In this document: piece by piece, positions 25,991 to 33,545 of the stretch
Layout: the number at the start of each line of letters is the position of its first letter
How positions within the stretch are numbered: position 1 is the stretch's first letter
Origin: Bacteroidota bacterium
Lineage (GTDB): Bacteria; Bacteroidota; Ignavibacteria; Ignavibacteriales; Melioribacteraceae
Assembly: GCA_018818165.1 (NCBI GenBank)
Contig: JAHISP010000033.1
Span: 1-49,078 of the forward strand
DNA: 49,078 nt
Direction: 5' to 3'
Notes under the pieces: generated by a model
What the model saw: only the letters and a program-made list of their open reading frames with translations
Databases searched by the model: none
What the model was told of the DNA's origin: nothing
Position numbers and translations under genes: made by a program

Positions 25991-26464
25991 ATGAAGAAAA
26001 AATCACAAAGAAGATTTGCACGCGAAAAAGTTTTGCAAGTCCTTTATGCTTATCAAATAAATGGGGAAGGGTTAACCAAGCACACTGATGCAATTCTTTC
26101 GGATATAAGTTCTGAAGGTGACAGAAATTTTGGACGTAAATTAATAAATTATGTTGTTGCAAATAGTGCCGAACTTAATAAAAAAATTGAAGAAAAAGTC
26201 TCCAATTGGGAAATTGAAAGAATTGCTGTTATTGATAAACTTCTGTTAAAAATGGGAATGGCTGAAATTATGTTTTTCGAAGATATTCCTCCAAAAGTTT
26301 CAATAAATGAAGTAATTGATATTTCAAAGGAATATAGTTCTTTAAATAGTGGAAAATTTATTAATGGAATTCTCGACGCGGTTTTATCAGACTTAAAGAA
26401 TGAGGGTAAATTGAAAAAAATTGGAAGGGGACTAATTGATAAAAACATGACAATTGAGGAATAA
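25991..26464 (+). CDS. nusB: transcription antitermination factor NusB
   Basis: The 157-residue protein has the N-terminal RRFAREKVLQVLYAYQI segment that marks NusB. A helical middle and the conserved INEVIDISKEYSSLNSGKFINGILDAV block at the C-terminal half follow. NusB binds boxA RNA with S10 (NusE) in rRNA antitermination complexes. AAGGA lies 6 bp before the ATG. It stands alone between the DUF218 gene (143 bp upstream) and a strong terminator (23 bp downstream). Confidence 0.95.
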   Translation: MKKKSQRRFAREKVLQVLYAYQINGEGLTKHTDAILSDISSEGDRNFGRKLINYVVANSAELNKKIEEKVSNWEIERIAVIDKLLLKMGMAEIMFFEDIPPKVSINEVIDISKEYSSLNSGKFINGILDAVLSDLKNEGKLKKIGRGLIDKNMTIEE

Positions 26465-26486
26465 TTTGTGATTGCATTAATATTGG

Positions 26487-26524
26487 AAACCTTGGAGGTT
26501 TTTGAAACCTCCAAGGTTTTTCTT
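26487..26524 (+). terminator. strong intrinsic terminator after nusB
   Basis: AAACCTTGGAGGTTT (26487-26501) pairs perfectly with AAACCTCCAAGGTTT (26505-26519) around a three-base loop and runs into TTCTT. A 15-bp perfect stem is long for a terminator. The same palindromic core is familiar as an interspersed element in Bacteroidota, so it may double as a repeat. Confidence 0.8.
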
Positions 26525-26546
26525 AACTGAGTAGAGAAATTTTATA

Positions 26547-27836
26547 ATGAAAGATAGCAACAACAAGTTTAAAATATTCATTTGGGCACTATTCGATTTT
26601 GCCAATACTTCCTATTCAATTGTTGTTGTTACATTTATTTATGCTGTTTATTTCAAAGATGTTGTTGCTCTTGGCAAACCAATTGGTGATTTATACTGGA
26701 GTATTGGAATTAGCATTTCAATGCTGATAAGTGGAATTCTTGCTCCAATACTTGGTGCTATTGCGGATTACTCGGCAGGCAAAAAAAGATTTCTACTTTT
26801 CTTCACTCTACTTTGTATTACTTCAACTTCATTACTCTTTTTTGTGCAAGAAGGTATGATTTTCTGGGGAGTTACACTTTTTATTTTAGCAAATATTGGC
26901 TTTGAATCGGGATTAGTTTTTTATGATTCATTTTTGCCTGAGCTAACTTCACCCAAAAATTATGGACGTGTAAGTGGTTATGGCTTTGCATTTGGATATT
27001 TTGGTTCGCTTGCTAGTCTTGCAATTGCATTTCCATTTATCCAAGCAGAATTGATTCGAGAAACATTCCCAATTTCGGCTTTATTCTTTTTAATATTTGC
27101 CATTCCACTTTTCATCTTCTTAAAAGATACCAGAAGAAAAGTGAAAGTTACAAAATCGTTTATAAATATTGGCTTTAGGCGTGTAAAAAACACATTTTCT
27201 AATCTGCGACAATACAAAAATCTTGCAATGTACTTGCTAGCATTTTTCTTTTACATTGAAGGAGTGAACACCACAATATTTTTTTCTGGAAATTTTGCAC
27301 GCACATCTTTGGGATTTACACTAACCGAATTGGCTTTATTTTTCCTAATTGTTCAAACAACCGCAATTGGTGGTTCGCTATTGTTTGGAATTTTATCTGA
27401 TTCTATTGGACAAAAAAAATCAATTATAATTTCGCTTTACATTTGGATTTTTACAATGGTTCTTGCGTTTATTATTAGCGATGCAAATAATATAGTTCTA
27501 ATTTATCTAGCAAACTTATTTAATTCAGAAATGCACAATTTTCAATCCATGAGTTTTTATGTTGTAGGTTTACTTGCTGGAAGTGTTATGGGTGCAACGC
27601 AATCGACAAGTAGAAGTATGATGACAAAACTAACTCCAATTGAAAAGAAAACAGAATTTTTTGGATTCTATTCGCTATTTGGTAAAAGTTCTGCAATAGT
27701 TGGTCCGCTAGTTTTTGGAATTATCAGCTACGTAACCGAAAGTCAATCTTACGCAATTCTTTCAATTAGTGGCTTTTTTATTGTTGGATTATTTATACTA
27801 AGGTTTGTTGATGATACTAAAGTGAAGCTGAATTAA
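26547..27836 (+). CDS. MFS transporter, UMF1/Atg22-like family
   Basis: The 429-residue protein has about twelve transmembrane helices. The opening WALFDFANTSYSIVVVTFIYAVYFK is the hallmark of the UMF1/Atg22-like group of major facilitators (compare 'WaLYDwANSAfa' in relatives), and GAIADYSAGKKRFL is the loop 2-3 signature. A second half with GILSDSIGQKKSIIISLY and MGATQSTSRSMMTKLTP fits the same family. The yeast relative exports amino acids from the vacuole; bacterial substrates are unknown. Its stop codon overlaps, in antisense, the stop of the convergent metallopeptidase gene. Confidence 0.88.
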   Translation: MKDSNNKFKIFIWALFDFANTSYSIVVVTFIYAVYFKDVVALGKPIGDLYWSIGISISMLISGILAPILGAIADYSAGKKRFLLFFTLLCITSTSLLFFVQEGMIFWGVTLFILANIGFESGLVFYDSFLPELTSPKNYGRVSGYGFAFGYFGSLASLAIAFPFIQAELIRETFPISALFFLIFAIPLFIFLKDTRRKVKVTKSFINIGFRRVKNTFSNLRQYKNLAMYLLAFFFYIEGVNTTIFFSGNFARTSLGFTLTELALFFLIVQTTAIGGSLLFGILSDSIGQKKSIIISLYIWIFTMVLAFIISDANNIVLIYLANLFNSEMHNFQSMSFYVVGLLAGSVMGATQSTSRSMMTKLTPIEKKTEFFGFYSLFGKSSAIVGPLVFGIISYVTESQSYAILSISGFFIVGLFILRFVDDTKVKLN

Positions 27837-28525
27837 AAATCCTTTTTATAACTCCAGCGCAAAAGAAAAAAGATAATTGCTATCGATATTCCCAACCACA
27901 AAATTCCCCAAACAGTTGCAGAAACAGAAGTAAGTGCTGCAATATATTGAGCATCCGATGGACGATAAAGGTTTGTCAAAATATCTTCTTTTATGTCAAT
28001 TGCAACATAAAACATGCTTATCAATCCAAGTAATTTGTATAAAATTGAATTTACAAATTGGGGAAAATATATTGGTGCAATTATAAAAAGCGCTGCAAAA
28101 AGCACGGAAGCAATTTTCCCTAAATTTCCTTCCAAATAGTTGGCGGCAAAAAGAATTAGCAAAACTGCCAAAATGATGGAAAACAATTTTCTAAAATTAA
28201 CAATATGACCCGAAATGTAAAGAAAAACGCCAAATAAAAGACTTCCAAGATAGCCGGCAGAAGCTATAATAAACTTATTTCCACCAATTGTTCTACTTTC
28301 GCCACCAAGTGAATCGGTAATTAGAATTGAATCGAGTCTTCCACCACTTAAAATTGCCGCTATTCCGTGACTCATTTCGTGAGTTAAAACGACAAATAGT
28401 TTTATTGGATATATTATAAAAGAATTCCAAAAGAAGAAGGAAAGAATTAAAAAAGTTAAAACAACTGCATATTCCAACATTATTTTCTGTTTAGCGTTTA
28501 GTCTAAATGATTTTTGTTTAGCCAT
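27833..28525 (-). CDS. M50B-like integral membrane zinc metallopeptidase
   Basis: The gene encodes 230 residues from the ATG at 28525. The frame is open further to a TTG at 28549, but the ATG gives a basic N-terminus followed directly by the first helix. The HEMSH motif (residues 49-53, in VVLTHEMSHGIAAILSGG) supplies two zinc ligands and the catalytic Glu inside a hydrophobic region, as in site-2-protease-like families. A later YVAIDIKEDIL contains a candidate third ligand. The remaining sequence forms six or so membrane helices. The family is often labelled M50B-like peptidase; the substrate is unknown. It converges with the MFS gene, sharing bases of both stop codons. Confidence 0.8.
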   Translation of the reverse strand: MAKQKSFRLNAKQKIMLEYAVVLTFLILSFFFWNSFIIYPIKLFVVLTHEMSHGIAAILSGGRLDSILITDSLGGESRTIGGNKFIIASAGYLGSLLFGVFLYISGHIVNFRKLFSIILAVLLILFAANYLEGNLGKIASVLFAALFIIAPIYFPQFVNSILYKLLGLISMFYVAIDIKEDILTNLYRPSDAQYIAALTSVSATVWGILWLGISIAIIFFLLRWSYKKDF

Positions 28526-28645
28526 AATTTTCAGTTTTTTGAAATGCAATTTATGAAAATATTAATTGCAAAATGGAAAGTAAAATATAGCCATATAATT
28601 ATCGTTCAAAAATCCAATTAAAATGAAACTCAACTTCTTTCTAAC

Positions 28646-28653
28646 TATATTTG
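28646..28653 (+). promoter_or_regulatory. candidate -7 box (TATATTTG) of the YwqK/TonB gene
   Basis: TATATTTG lies 40 bp before the ATG at 28694, in the divergent gap shared with the metallopeptidase gene. No -33 TTG at the expected distance was seen. Confidence 0.35.
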
Positions 28654-28693
28654 CACAATAATTTATACTCTTTTGGAAATCGATAATTAAAAT

Positions 28694-29899
28694 ATGAAAT
28701 CAAAAACACTTCTTATTCTTCTCATTTTACTTTCAATACCTATATTTTCTCAAAGCGGTTTTGTTTACACTTATTATTCAAGCGGAAAAATTGAGGGAGT
28801 TTTGTTTTACGCAAATGAAGTCCTTGAAGGGAAATGCTATTGGTATCACGAAAATGGAAATCTTAAAGCTGAAAAAGTTTACAGCAATGGCAAGCTAAAC
28901 GGATTTTCAAGGGAATTTGATGATACTGGATTAATGAAAGAAGAAATTTCTATTAAAAATGGTGTTCGTGATGGTCTTTCAAAATATTATTATGATAATG
29001 GAGCACTTAAGTCAATTCTAAGTTATGAAAATGGTGTTTTAATAAAACAAGTACACATTGATTACGATTCGCTTTACGTTGCTCCTTTGGAAGCTTACAA
29101 ATATGCTAACACGCAGGATAGAATTAAAGATAATGAGGATTTGTTCCTTTGCGAAGGGGCTGATATGTGTCCAAAACCAGTTGGTGGGATGAATGAAATT
29201 ATTAAGCATCTTGTTTATCCAGAGCACGCAAAATTATATGGACTTGAAGGATTTGTAACTGTTGTTGTTTCAATTGATACTATTGGGATTGTAAAAAAAA
29301 TAGAAGTACTAAACGATTTAGGATTAGGCACAAAAGAAGCTGCAATTGATGCGGTTAAAGCATCAAGATTTTTACCAGGTGAAAAGGATGGAAAAACAGT
29401 TGCAAGCAAAGTTTTATTTAAAATTCCGTTTATGCTTAGTGGCAAAATACTTTATGCAGCTTCAACTCTTAAAGATGATGGAAAGGCAAAACCTATAAAT
29501 CCCAAGTCTCACGAAAACAAAATCCAAAATGAGAAAGTAAATGAAACTGAAAATTTAGAAGTTGATAAAATTGAAACTAAAGTAGAACCTAAATTATTTG
29601 AATGTGATTTGGATGTTTGCGCAAAACCAAAAGCTGGAATTAAGGATATTTTAGATAATTTAATTATGCCATCAGTAGCTAAGCGAAAGGGAATTGAGGG
29701 TGAAGTTATTGTTGAAGCTACAGTTGATATTTATGGAAATGTTCGTGATACAAAAGTTATAAAACAACTTGGGTATGGTTGTGATGATGCTGTAGAAGTA
29801 GCAATTCTTCAAACAAAATTTGAACCTGGTATTTCTGATGGAAAACCTGTCCGCTCAGTTGTGAAAATTAGAGTTCCAATTGTTCAGGAAAAGGAATGA
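28694..29899 (+). CDS. exported YwqK/MORN-repeat protein with two TonB C-terminal domains
   Basis: The 401-residue product has a cleavable-looking signal peptide ending IFSQ rather than a retained TonB anchor. Residues 22-125 hold antitoxin-YwqK/MORN-like repeats (YYSSGKIEGVLFY, YHENGNLKAEKVYSNGKLNG, YYDNGALKSILSYENG). Two TonB_C domains follow: about 152-246 (MCPKPVGGMNEIIKHLVYPE ... FLPGEKDGKTV) and about 305-396 (VCAKPKAGIKDILDNLIMP ... FEPGISDGKPV). They are separated by a Lys/Glu-rich linker. Without an anchor it cannot transduce energy like TonB, so a periplasmic binding or adaptor role is more likely. Confidence 0.8.
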   Translation: MKSKTLLILLILLSIPIFSQSGFVYTYYSSGKIEGVLFYANEVLEGKCYWYHENGNLKAEKVYSNGKLNGFSREFDDTGLMKEEISIKNGVRDGLSKYYYDNGALKSILSYENGVLIKQVHIDYDSLYVAPLEAYKYANTQDRIKDNEDLFLCEGADMCPKPVGGMNEIIKHLVYPEHAKLYGLEGFVTVVVSIDTIGIVKKIEVLNDLGLGTKEAAIDAVKASRFLPGEKDGKTVASKVLFKIPFMLSGKILYAASTLKDDGKAKPINPKSHENKIQNEKVNETENLEVDKIETKVEPKLFECDLDVCAKPKAGIKDILDNLIMPSVAKRKGIEGEVIVEATVDIYGNVRDTKVIKQLGYGCDDAVEVAILQTKFEPGISDGKPVRSVVKIRVPIVQEKE

Positions 29900-29914
29900 T
29901 ACCAACAAATGCCA

Positions 29915-30023
29915 GTCATTGCGAGGAGTTTCATCCCGAAGCAATCTGTTACAATCGCGATCTGTTTGAGTAGAATTATTGAAAGATTGCTTCACCAACA
30001 AAAAGACGTTGGTTCGCAATGAC
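29915..30023. repeat. palindromic interspersed repeat, copy A
   Basis: The unit begins GTCATTGCGAGGAG and ends TTCGCAATGAC. Inner arms GAAGCAATCT and AGATTGCTTC also pair, so it folds on itself around an AT-rich loop of about 35 bp. It is closely similar to copy D at 30593-30701, including the loop. The flank ACAAATG before it recurs before the next unit. Confidence 0.85.
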
Positions 30024-30037
30024 ACCGACAAATGAAA

Positions 30038-30447
30038 GTCATTGTGAGGAATTCCATCCCGAAGCAATCCACCTAAGAAGTATAAATAATATTAGATGGT
30101 AACAAATTGCGTAAAAATGGATATATCTACATAATAACTAACAAAAATAATACGGTACTTTATACAGGTGTTACTTCAAATTTAACAAAAAGAATTTACG
30201 AGCATAAAAATCATCTAGTTGATGGTTTTAGTAAAAAATATAACTTAGAGAAATTAGTTTATTATGAAATATTTGAAGATATAAATTTAGCTATTCAAAG
30301 AGAAAAACAGATTAAGGCTGGTTCAAGAAAGAAAAAAGAGGAATTGATAAAATCAATTAATGAAGAATGGAATGATTTAGCTAATGAATTATTTTAGAAA
30401 TTTCAAAGGATGCTTTATCTAACAAAAAGAGTTGGTTTCGTAATGAC
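30038..30447 (+). mobile_element. putative mobile element: GIY-YIG gene bounded by palindrome halves
   Basis: The left end (30038-30070) begins GTCATTGTGAGG and ends GAAGCAATCC. The right end (30408-30447) begins GGATGCTTTATC and ends TTTCGTAATGAC. These are the two halves of the neighbouring 110-bp palindromic repeats, but here they are separated by about 340 bp that hold a GIY-YIG nuclease gene. The halves therefore act as terminal inverted repeats of a 410-bp element. Copies A, C and D are what such an element would leave without its gene. Confidence 0.6.
30107..30397 (+). CDS. single-domain GIY-YIG endonuclease
   Basis: The gene encodes 96 residues, start TTG (no in-frame ATG is available; one at 30096 is out of frame). 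The GIY-YIG core is visible as GYIYI (Tyr6 and Tyr8) and LYTGV (Tyr19-Thr-Gly21, a common YTG variant). The catalytic Arg29 (NLTKRIYEHK) and the metal-binding Glu66 (IQREKQIKAG) follow, so the active site looks complete. Members of this stand-alone family (YhbQ/URI-like) are common and poorly characterised. It lies inside the two arms of a palindromic repeat, which suggests that the nuclease and the repeat form one element. Confidence 0.88.
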   Translation: MRKNGYIYIITNKNNTVLYTGVTSNLTKRIYEHKNHLVDGFSKKYNLEKLVYYEIFEDINLAIQREKQIKAGSRKKKEELIKSINEEWNDLANELF

Positions 30448-30461
30448 GCGCCAATAAGTCA

Positions 30462-30575
30462 GTCATTGCGAGGAGTTCGTCTTTTTGAACGACGCGGCAA
30501 TCTGTCAAAAGAGTAATAGTTAAAAATCACTACAACTTAGGTAGATTGCTTCAGCAAAAAACGCTTCGCAATGAC
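30462..30575. repeat. palindromic interspersed repeat, copy C
   Basis: The unit starts GTCATTGCGAGGAG and ends GCTTCGCAATGAC, with inner arms CGGCAATCT and AGATTGCTTC. The middle of the left arm carries a different insert (TCTTTTTGAACGACG) and the loop differs from copies A and D, so it is a diverged copy. Confidence 0.8.
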
Positions 30576-30592
30576 GGACAAAAAAAGCGCAA

Positions 30593-30701
30593 GTCTTTGC
30601 GAGGAGTTTTATCCCGAAGCAATCTGTTATATTCGCAATCTATTTGATTAGAAAAAATGAAAGATTGCTTCACCAACAAAAAGACGTTGGTTCGCAATGA
30701 C
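30593..30701. repeat. palindromic interspersed repeat, copy D
   Basis: The unit starts GTCTTTGCGAGGAG and ends GTTCGCAATGAC, with GAAGCAATCT and AGATTGCTTC inside. It matches copy A along its whole length, including the right-arm CACCAACAAAAAGACG and most of the loop. It abuts the 3' end of the minus-strand thioredoxin-like gene and may end its transcript. Confidence 0.85.
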
Positions 30702-30719
30702 GCATAAAAGTACATTTAA

Positions 30720-31325
30720 TTATTCCAATCCCAACAACTTTAAAAATTCTATTTCAAGTGTTTTTCCTCTATCTTTTCCGTACCACAAATGAAGTTTTTC
30801 ATTAAACTCATCTTTAGATAAACCGCTTTCTTTCCATTCTTTTACAAGTTGTTTTGCAACTTCAGGTCTTGGTCCCCATTGAAAAAGTTGATTTCCTTCT
30901 TGGTCAAATCCAATTATTTTTGGAATTGCTCTACCACCGTTTGTAAGAAATCTATCAATTATATCAAGATTATCATCACGATAAATCATTTTGAATTCAA
31001 TATTTTGGCTAGATTCAGTCATCTTAAATAGAAATGGAATATTCTGTGCAGAATCACCACACCAATCTTCGGTGATTATTAACCAAGTTTGCTTTTCGGT
31101 AATTTTGCTTATTGCATTTTTAACTTCGTCACTTGGTTTATAGGTTTTTAAAATTCTGTTAGTTCGTCTTTGATTTAATTTTGTGTATTCGTGCAATTTT
31201 CTATCTAATTCATTCTCAATTGGTTTTTCGGGATCTACTGCGTTTAAATCTGATTGTTTATTGAATTGCTTAAATGAAATACCAATCTCATTTATGTATT
31301 TAAGAAATTCACTTTTTTTGTTCAT
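30720..31325 (-). CDS. thioredoxin-family protein with WCGDS active site
   Basis: The 201-residue cytoplasmic protein (no signal peptide) has a helical N-terminal extension and then a thioredoxin-like fold: WLIITEDWCGDSAQNIPFL (about 81-99) and the cis-Pro region GGRAIPKIIGF. The active site is Cys89-Gly-Asp-Ser92, so only one Cys of the usual pair is present. This is standard for the Thioredoxin_9-type family common in Bacteroidota and Bacillota. Single-Cys members cannot act as ordinary disulfide reductases and may use mixed disulfides or bacillithiol-like thiols. It diverges from the dnaE-like gene, whose start is 89 bp away. Confidence 0.85.
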   Translation of the reverse strand: MNKKSEFLKYINEIGISFKQFNKQSDLNAVDPEKPIENELDRKLHEYTKLNQRRTNRILKTYKPSDEVKNAISKITEKQTWLIITEDWCGDSAQNIPFLFKMTESSQNIEFKMIYRDDNLDIIDRFLTNGGRAIPKIIGFDQEGNQLFQWGPRPEVAKQLVKEWKESGLSKDEFNEKLHLWYGKDRGKTLEIEFLKLLGLE

Positions 31326-31413
31326 TTGTAACCTAAATTCTGTTTTCTATTTTCATTTAAAAATATAAATTATGGTTACAAGATAATAAATTATTTAATC
31401 CCAAAATGTCACT

Positions 31414-33024
31414 ATGTTTACACTTCATGCACATTCAACGTTTTCATTGCTAACTGGAACAATTCCTTACGAGCGGATTATTAAGCTTGCCAAAGAAAAT
31501 GGTTCAAAATACGCTGTTTTGACTGATACAAATAGAATGAATGGGTTAATCCAATTTGCAAAACTTGCTGAGGAAGAGGGAATTAAGTCAATTCTTGGAA
31601 CAGAACTTACTGACCCGCACGATGAATCTTTGTCACTTATTTTGCTTGCAAAAAACGATAAAGGCTATTCGAAACTTTGCAAAATAATAACTACTCGCAA
31701 TTTAAAAGAGAGTTTTACTCTTGCTGGATTATTGCATGAAGATTTATCCGATTTATTTATTATTTGCTCATCAATCGAATTAATAAAATCAAGTTTGGAA
31801 AGAATTGCTGAACTTCCAAATTTTTATACCGAACTAATTGTAACCGAAAATTGGAAACTTAAAACACGAAAATTGTATGAATTATCCCAAAAGCATAAAA
31901 TTAAATTTGTTGCCTCACATCCACTTTATTTTGAAAAACAAGATGATTTTATACTTCACAAAACGGTTTCGGCAATTAGACTAAATAGCACGATTGAAAA
32001 TATTGATAAAAACAAATTGGTGGATGAAGAGTTTTATTTCAAATCGCCAGCAGAATTAAAAGAAACTTGGAAGAAACTTCCAGAAGCATTGCAAAATGTT
32101 GAATTTATAGCTGATAATTGCAGTGTTAATCTAAAATTTGGTGTTTATAAATATCCAAAATTCGATTTACCCGAAGGCGAAACTTCTTATTCAATGTTGT
32201 GGAAATTAGCTTTTGAAGGACTAAAGGAAAAGTACAACCCAATACCAGATGTTGCTATAAAGCGACTTAATAAAGAAATGGAGGTTATAAATAAAGCCAA
32301 TTTTAATGACTATTTTCTAATTGTTTGGGATATTCTTCAAGAAGCTAAACGGCGAGAAATAATTCACGTTGGGCGCGGTTCTGCTGGTGGAAGTCTGGTT
32401 TCGTATTGTTTGGGCATTTCACAAGCTGACCCAATAAAATACAATTTATATTTTGAACGATTTCTAAATGATGCTCGCAAAGACCCGCCTGATATTGATT
32501 TGGACTTTTCTTGGAAGGAACGCGATGAAATTATTAAATATGTTTTTGATAAATATGGCTATTCGCATGTTGCAATGATTTCTACAACTGTTACATTCCG
32601 CGCACGTTCTGCTTTTAGAGAAACCGCTAAAGCTTTTGGAATTTCTGAACATGAAATCTCAAAATATAGCGAGTTCATACCATGGAGTAGCGCAAAAAAT
32701 CTTGGAAACTTAGCGGAGAAATTCCCAGAATCAAAATCGTTGGATTTTTCTGATGAACCTTGGAAATCTATTGTGGAAATTGCGTCAAAACTTGCTGGCT
32801 TTCCGCGACATATTAGCATTCATCCAAGTGGAATTTTAATAACTCCAAAACCAATTACAAACTACGTTGCCCTTGAATACGCAAAAAACAAAGGACTTGG
32901 ATTGATAATTACACAACCCGATATGTATCCCATTGAATACATGGGTTTAATAAAAATAGATTTATTAAGCCAGCGTGCATTAGGTGTTTTGAGAGATACA
33001 ATTGATGCAATTGCGGAAGAATAA
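31414..33024 (+). CDS. DNA polymerase III alpha-like (DnaE/DnaE2 type), truncated after the palm
   Basis: The product has 536 residues, about half the usual 1000-1200. A PHP domain opens it (LHAHSTFSLLTG with the HxH metal pair at 5 and 7). The palm follows with GRGSAGGSLVSY (320-331), PPDIDLDF carrying catalytic Asp362 and Asp364, FPRHISIHPSGI, and MGLIKIDLLSQRAL carrying the third Asp516. The protein stops at 536, about 20 residues later, so fingers, beta-clamp-binding and OB domains are missing. Nothing resembling them is found downstream, and a REP-like palindrome sits 8 bp after the stop. The reading frame itself is clean. It is probably a deletion remnant of an error-prone DnaE2-like polymerase, unless the short form is functional. 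Confidence 0.75.
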   Translation: MFTLHAHSTFSLLTGTIPYERIIKLAKENGSKYAVLTDTNRMNGLIQFAKLAEEEGIKSILGTELTDPHDESLSLILLAKNDKGYSKLCKIITTRNLKESFTLAGLLHEDLSDLFIICSSIELIKSSLERIAELPNFYTELIVTENWKLKTRKLYELSQKHKIKFVASHPLYFEKQDDFILHKTVSAIRLNSTIENIDKNKLVDEEFYFKSPAELKETWKKLPEALQNVEFIADNCSVNLKFGVYKYPKFDLPEGETSYSMLWKLAFEGLKEKYNPIPDVAIKRLNKEMEVINKANFNDYFLIVWDILQEAKRREIIHVGRGSAGGSLVSYCLGISQADPIKYNLYFERFLNDARKDPPDIDLDFSWKERDEIIKYVFDKYGYSHVAMISTTVTFRARSAFRETAKAFGISEHEISKYSEFIPWSSAKNLGNLAEKFPESKSLDFSDEPWKSIVEIASKLAGFPRHISIHPSGILITPKPITNYVALEYAKNKGLGLIITQPDMYPIEYMGLIKIDLLSQRALGVLRDTIDAIAEE

Positions 33025-33031
33025 GAGTACC

Positions 33032-33057
33032 GTAGCACAGATTAGCAATCTGTGTAC
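33032..33057. repeat. REP-like palindrome at the 3' end of the truncated dnaE-like gene
   Basis: GTAGCACAGATT (33032-33043) pairs with AATCTGTGTAC (33047-33057) around a three-base loop. The 'GCACAGATT..AATCTGTG' core resembles short palindromes scattered through Bacteroidota-group genomes. It has no T-tract, so it is not a standard terminator. Confidence 0.55.
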
Positions 33058-33174
33058 ACTAAACTTGATTGATTCTGTTATATTCTGTTGCTGTAGAGGA
33101 TAATTGAGGCTGTTAAAAAACAAAAAGAAGAGCTTCAATCAAATGCTCAAAACCAGAAAACATGATATGCGAAA

Positions 33175-33274
33175 CATTTTATAAATATAAATAGCTTCCT
33201 GGCTTCAAAAGGAGGCATTTTATAAATATAAAAAGCAAGAACAACTGATTGGTGGAGCAATTTATAAACATAAA
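33175..33274 (+). repeat. three short direct repeats, spacing 41-42 bp
   Basis: CATTTTATAAATATAAA occurs at 33175-33191 and 33216-33232, and a variant CAATTTATAAACATAAA at 33258-33274. Intervening sequences differ. No function is known. Confidence 0.5.
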
Positions 33275-33545
33275 CGACAAAGAATATTATTTTTCACTGT
33301 TATCGAGGAACAGTCATCGACAGAAAAGAAATTGCTGAATATGGTAGCTATTATTGAAATAATGAAATATAGGTTCTATATTCTCTCAAGTCTGATAATT
33401 AATCATATTTATATAAAATATATTCAATTATAGTTTAAAATTAATCTTAAAAAACTTAAATTAAAAACCAAAACATTCTAAAATATGAAATGGATAAAAA
33501 TAATTATCAATGATTAAAAAATAAGGATATCACTTAAAAAATATT

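Larger units (their letters stand above)
33025..33545. other. gene-poor stretch with a REP-like palindrome, short direct repeats and a possible gene tail
   Basis: No intact gene was seen in these 521 bases. They hold the palindrome at 33032-33057 and three copies of a 17-bp word (CATTTTATAAATATAAA or close) at 33175, 33216 and 33258. A short frame at 33103-33165 reads IEAVKKQKEELQSNAQNQKT before a stop, much like the coiled-coil tail of peptidase-S74/tail-fibre-domain proteins. The last 150 bp are plain AT-rich DNA upstream of the TPR/AraC gene. The stretch looks like the scar of deletions or insertions. Confidence 0.5.

Noticed and set aside
26149-26514. A 121-residue open frame on the minus strand across nusB
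   Set aside because: It lies opposite nusB and runs through the terminator hairpin; the Ser/Ile-rich sequence is typical of a shadow frame.
27833-27836. Overlap of convergent stop codons as an assembly error
   Set aside because: The shared TTAA simply provides TAA on both strands; both proteins have normal C-termini, so it is compact packing.
33175-33274. Regularly spaced short repeats as a CRISPR array
   Set aside because: Only three copies of 17 bp, the third with mismatches, AT-only composition and no cas genes nearby.
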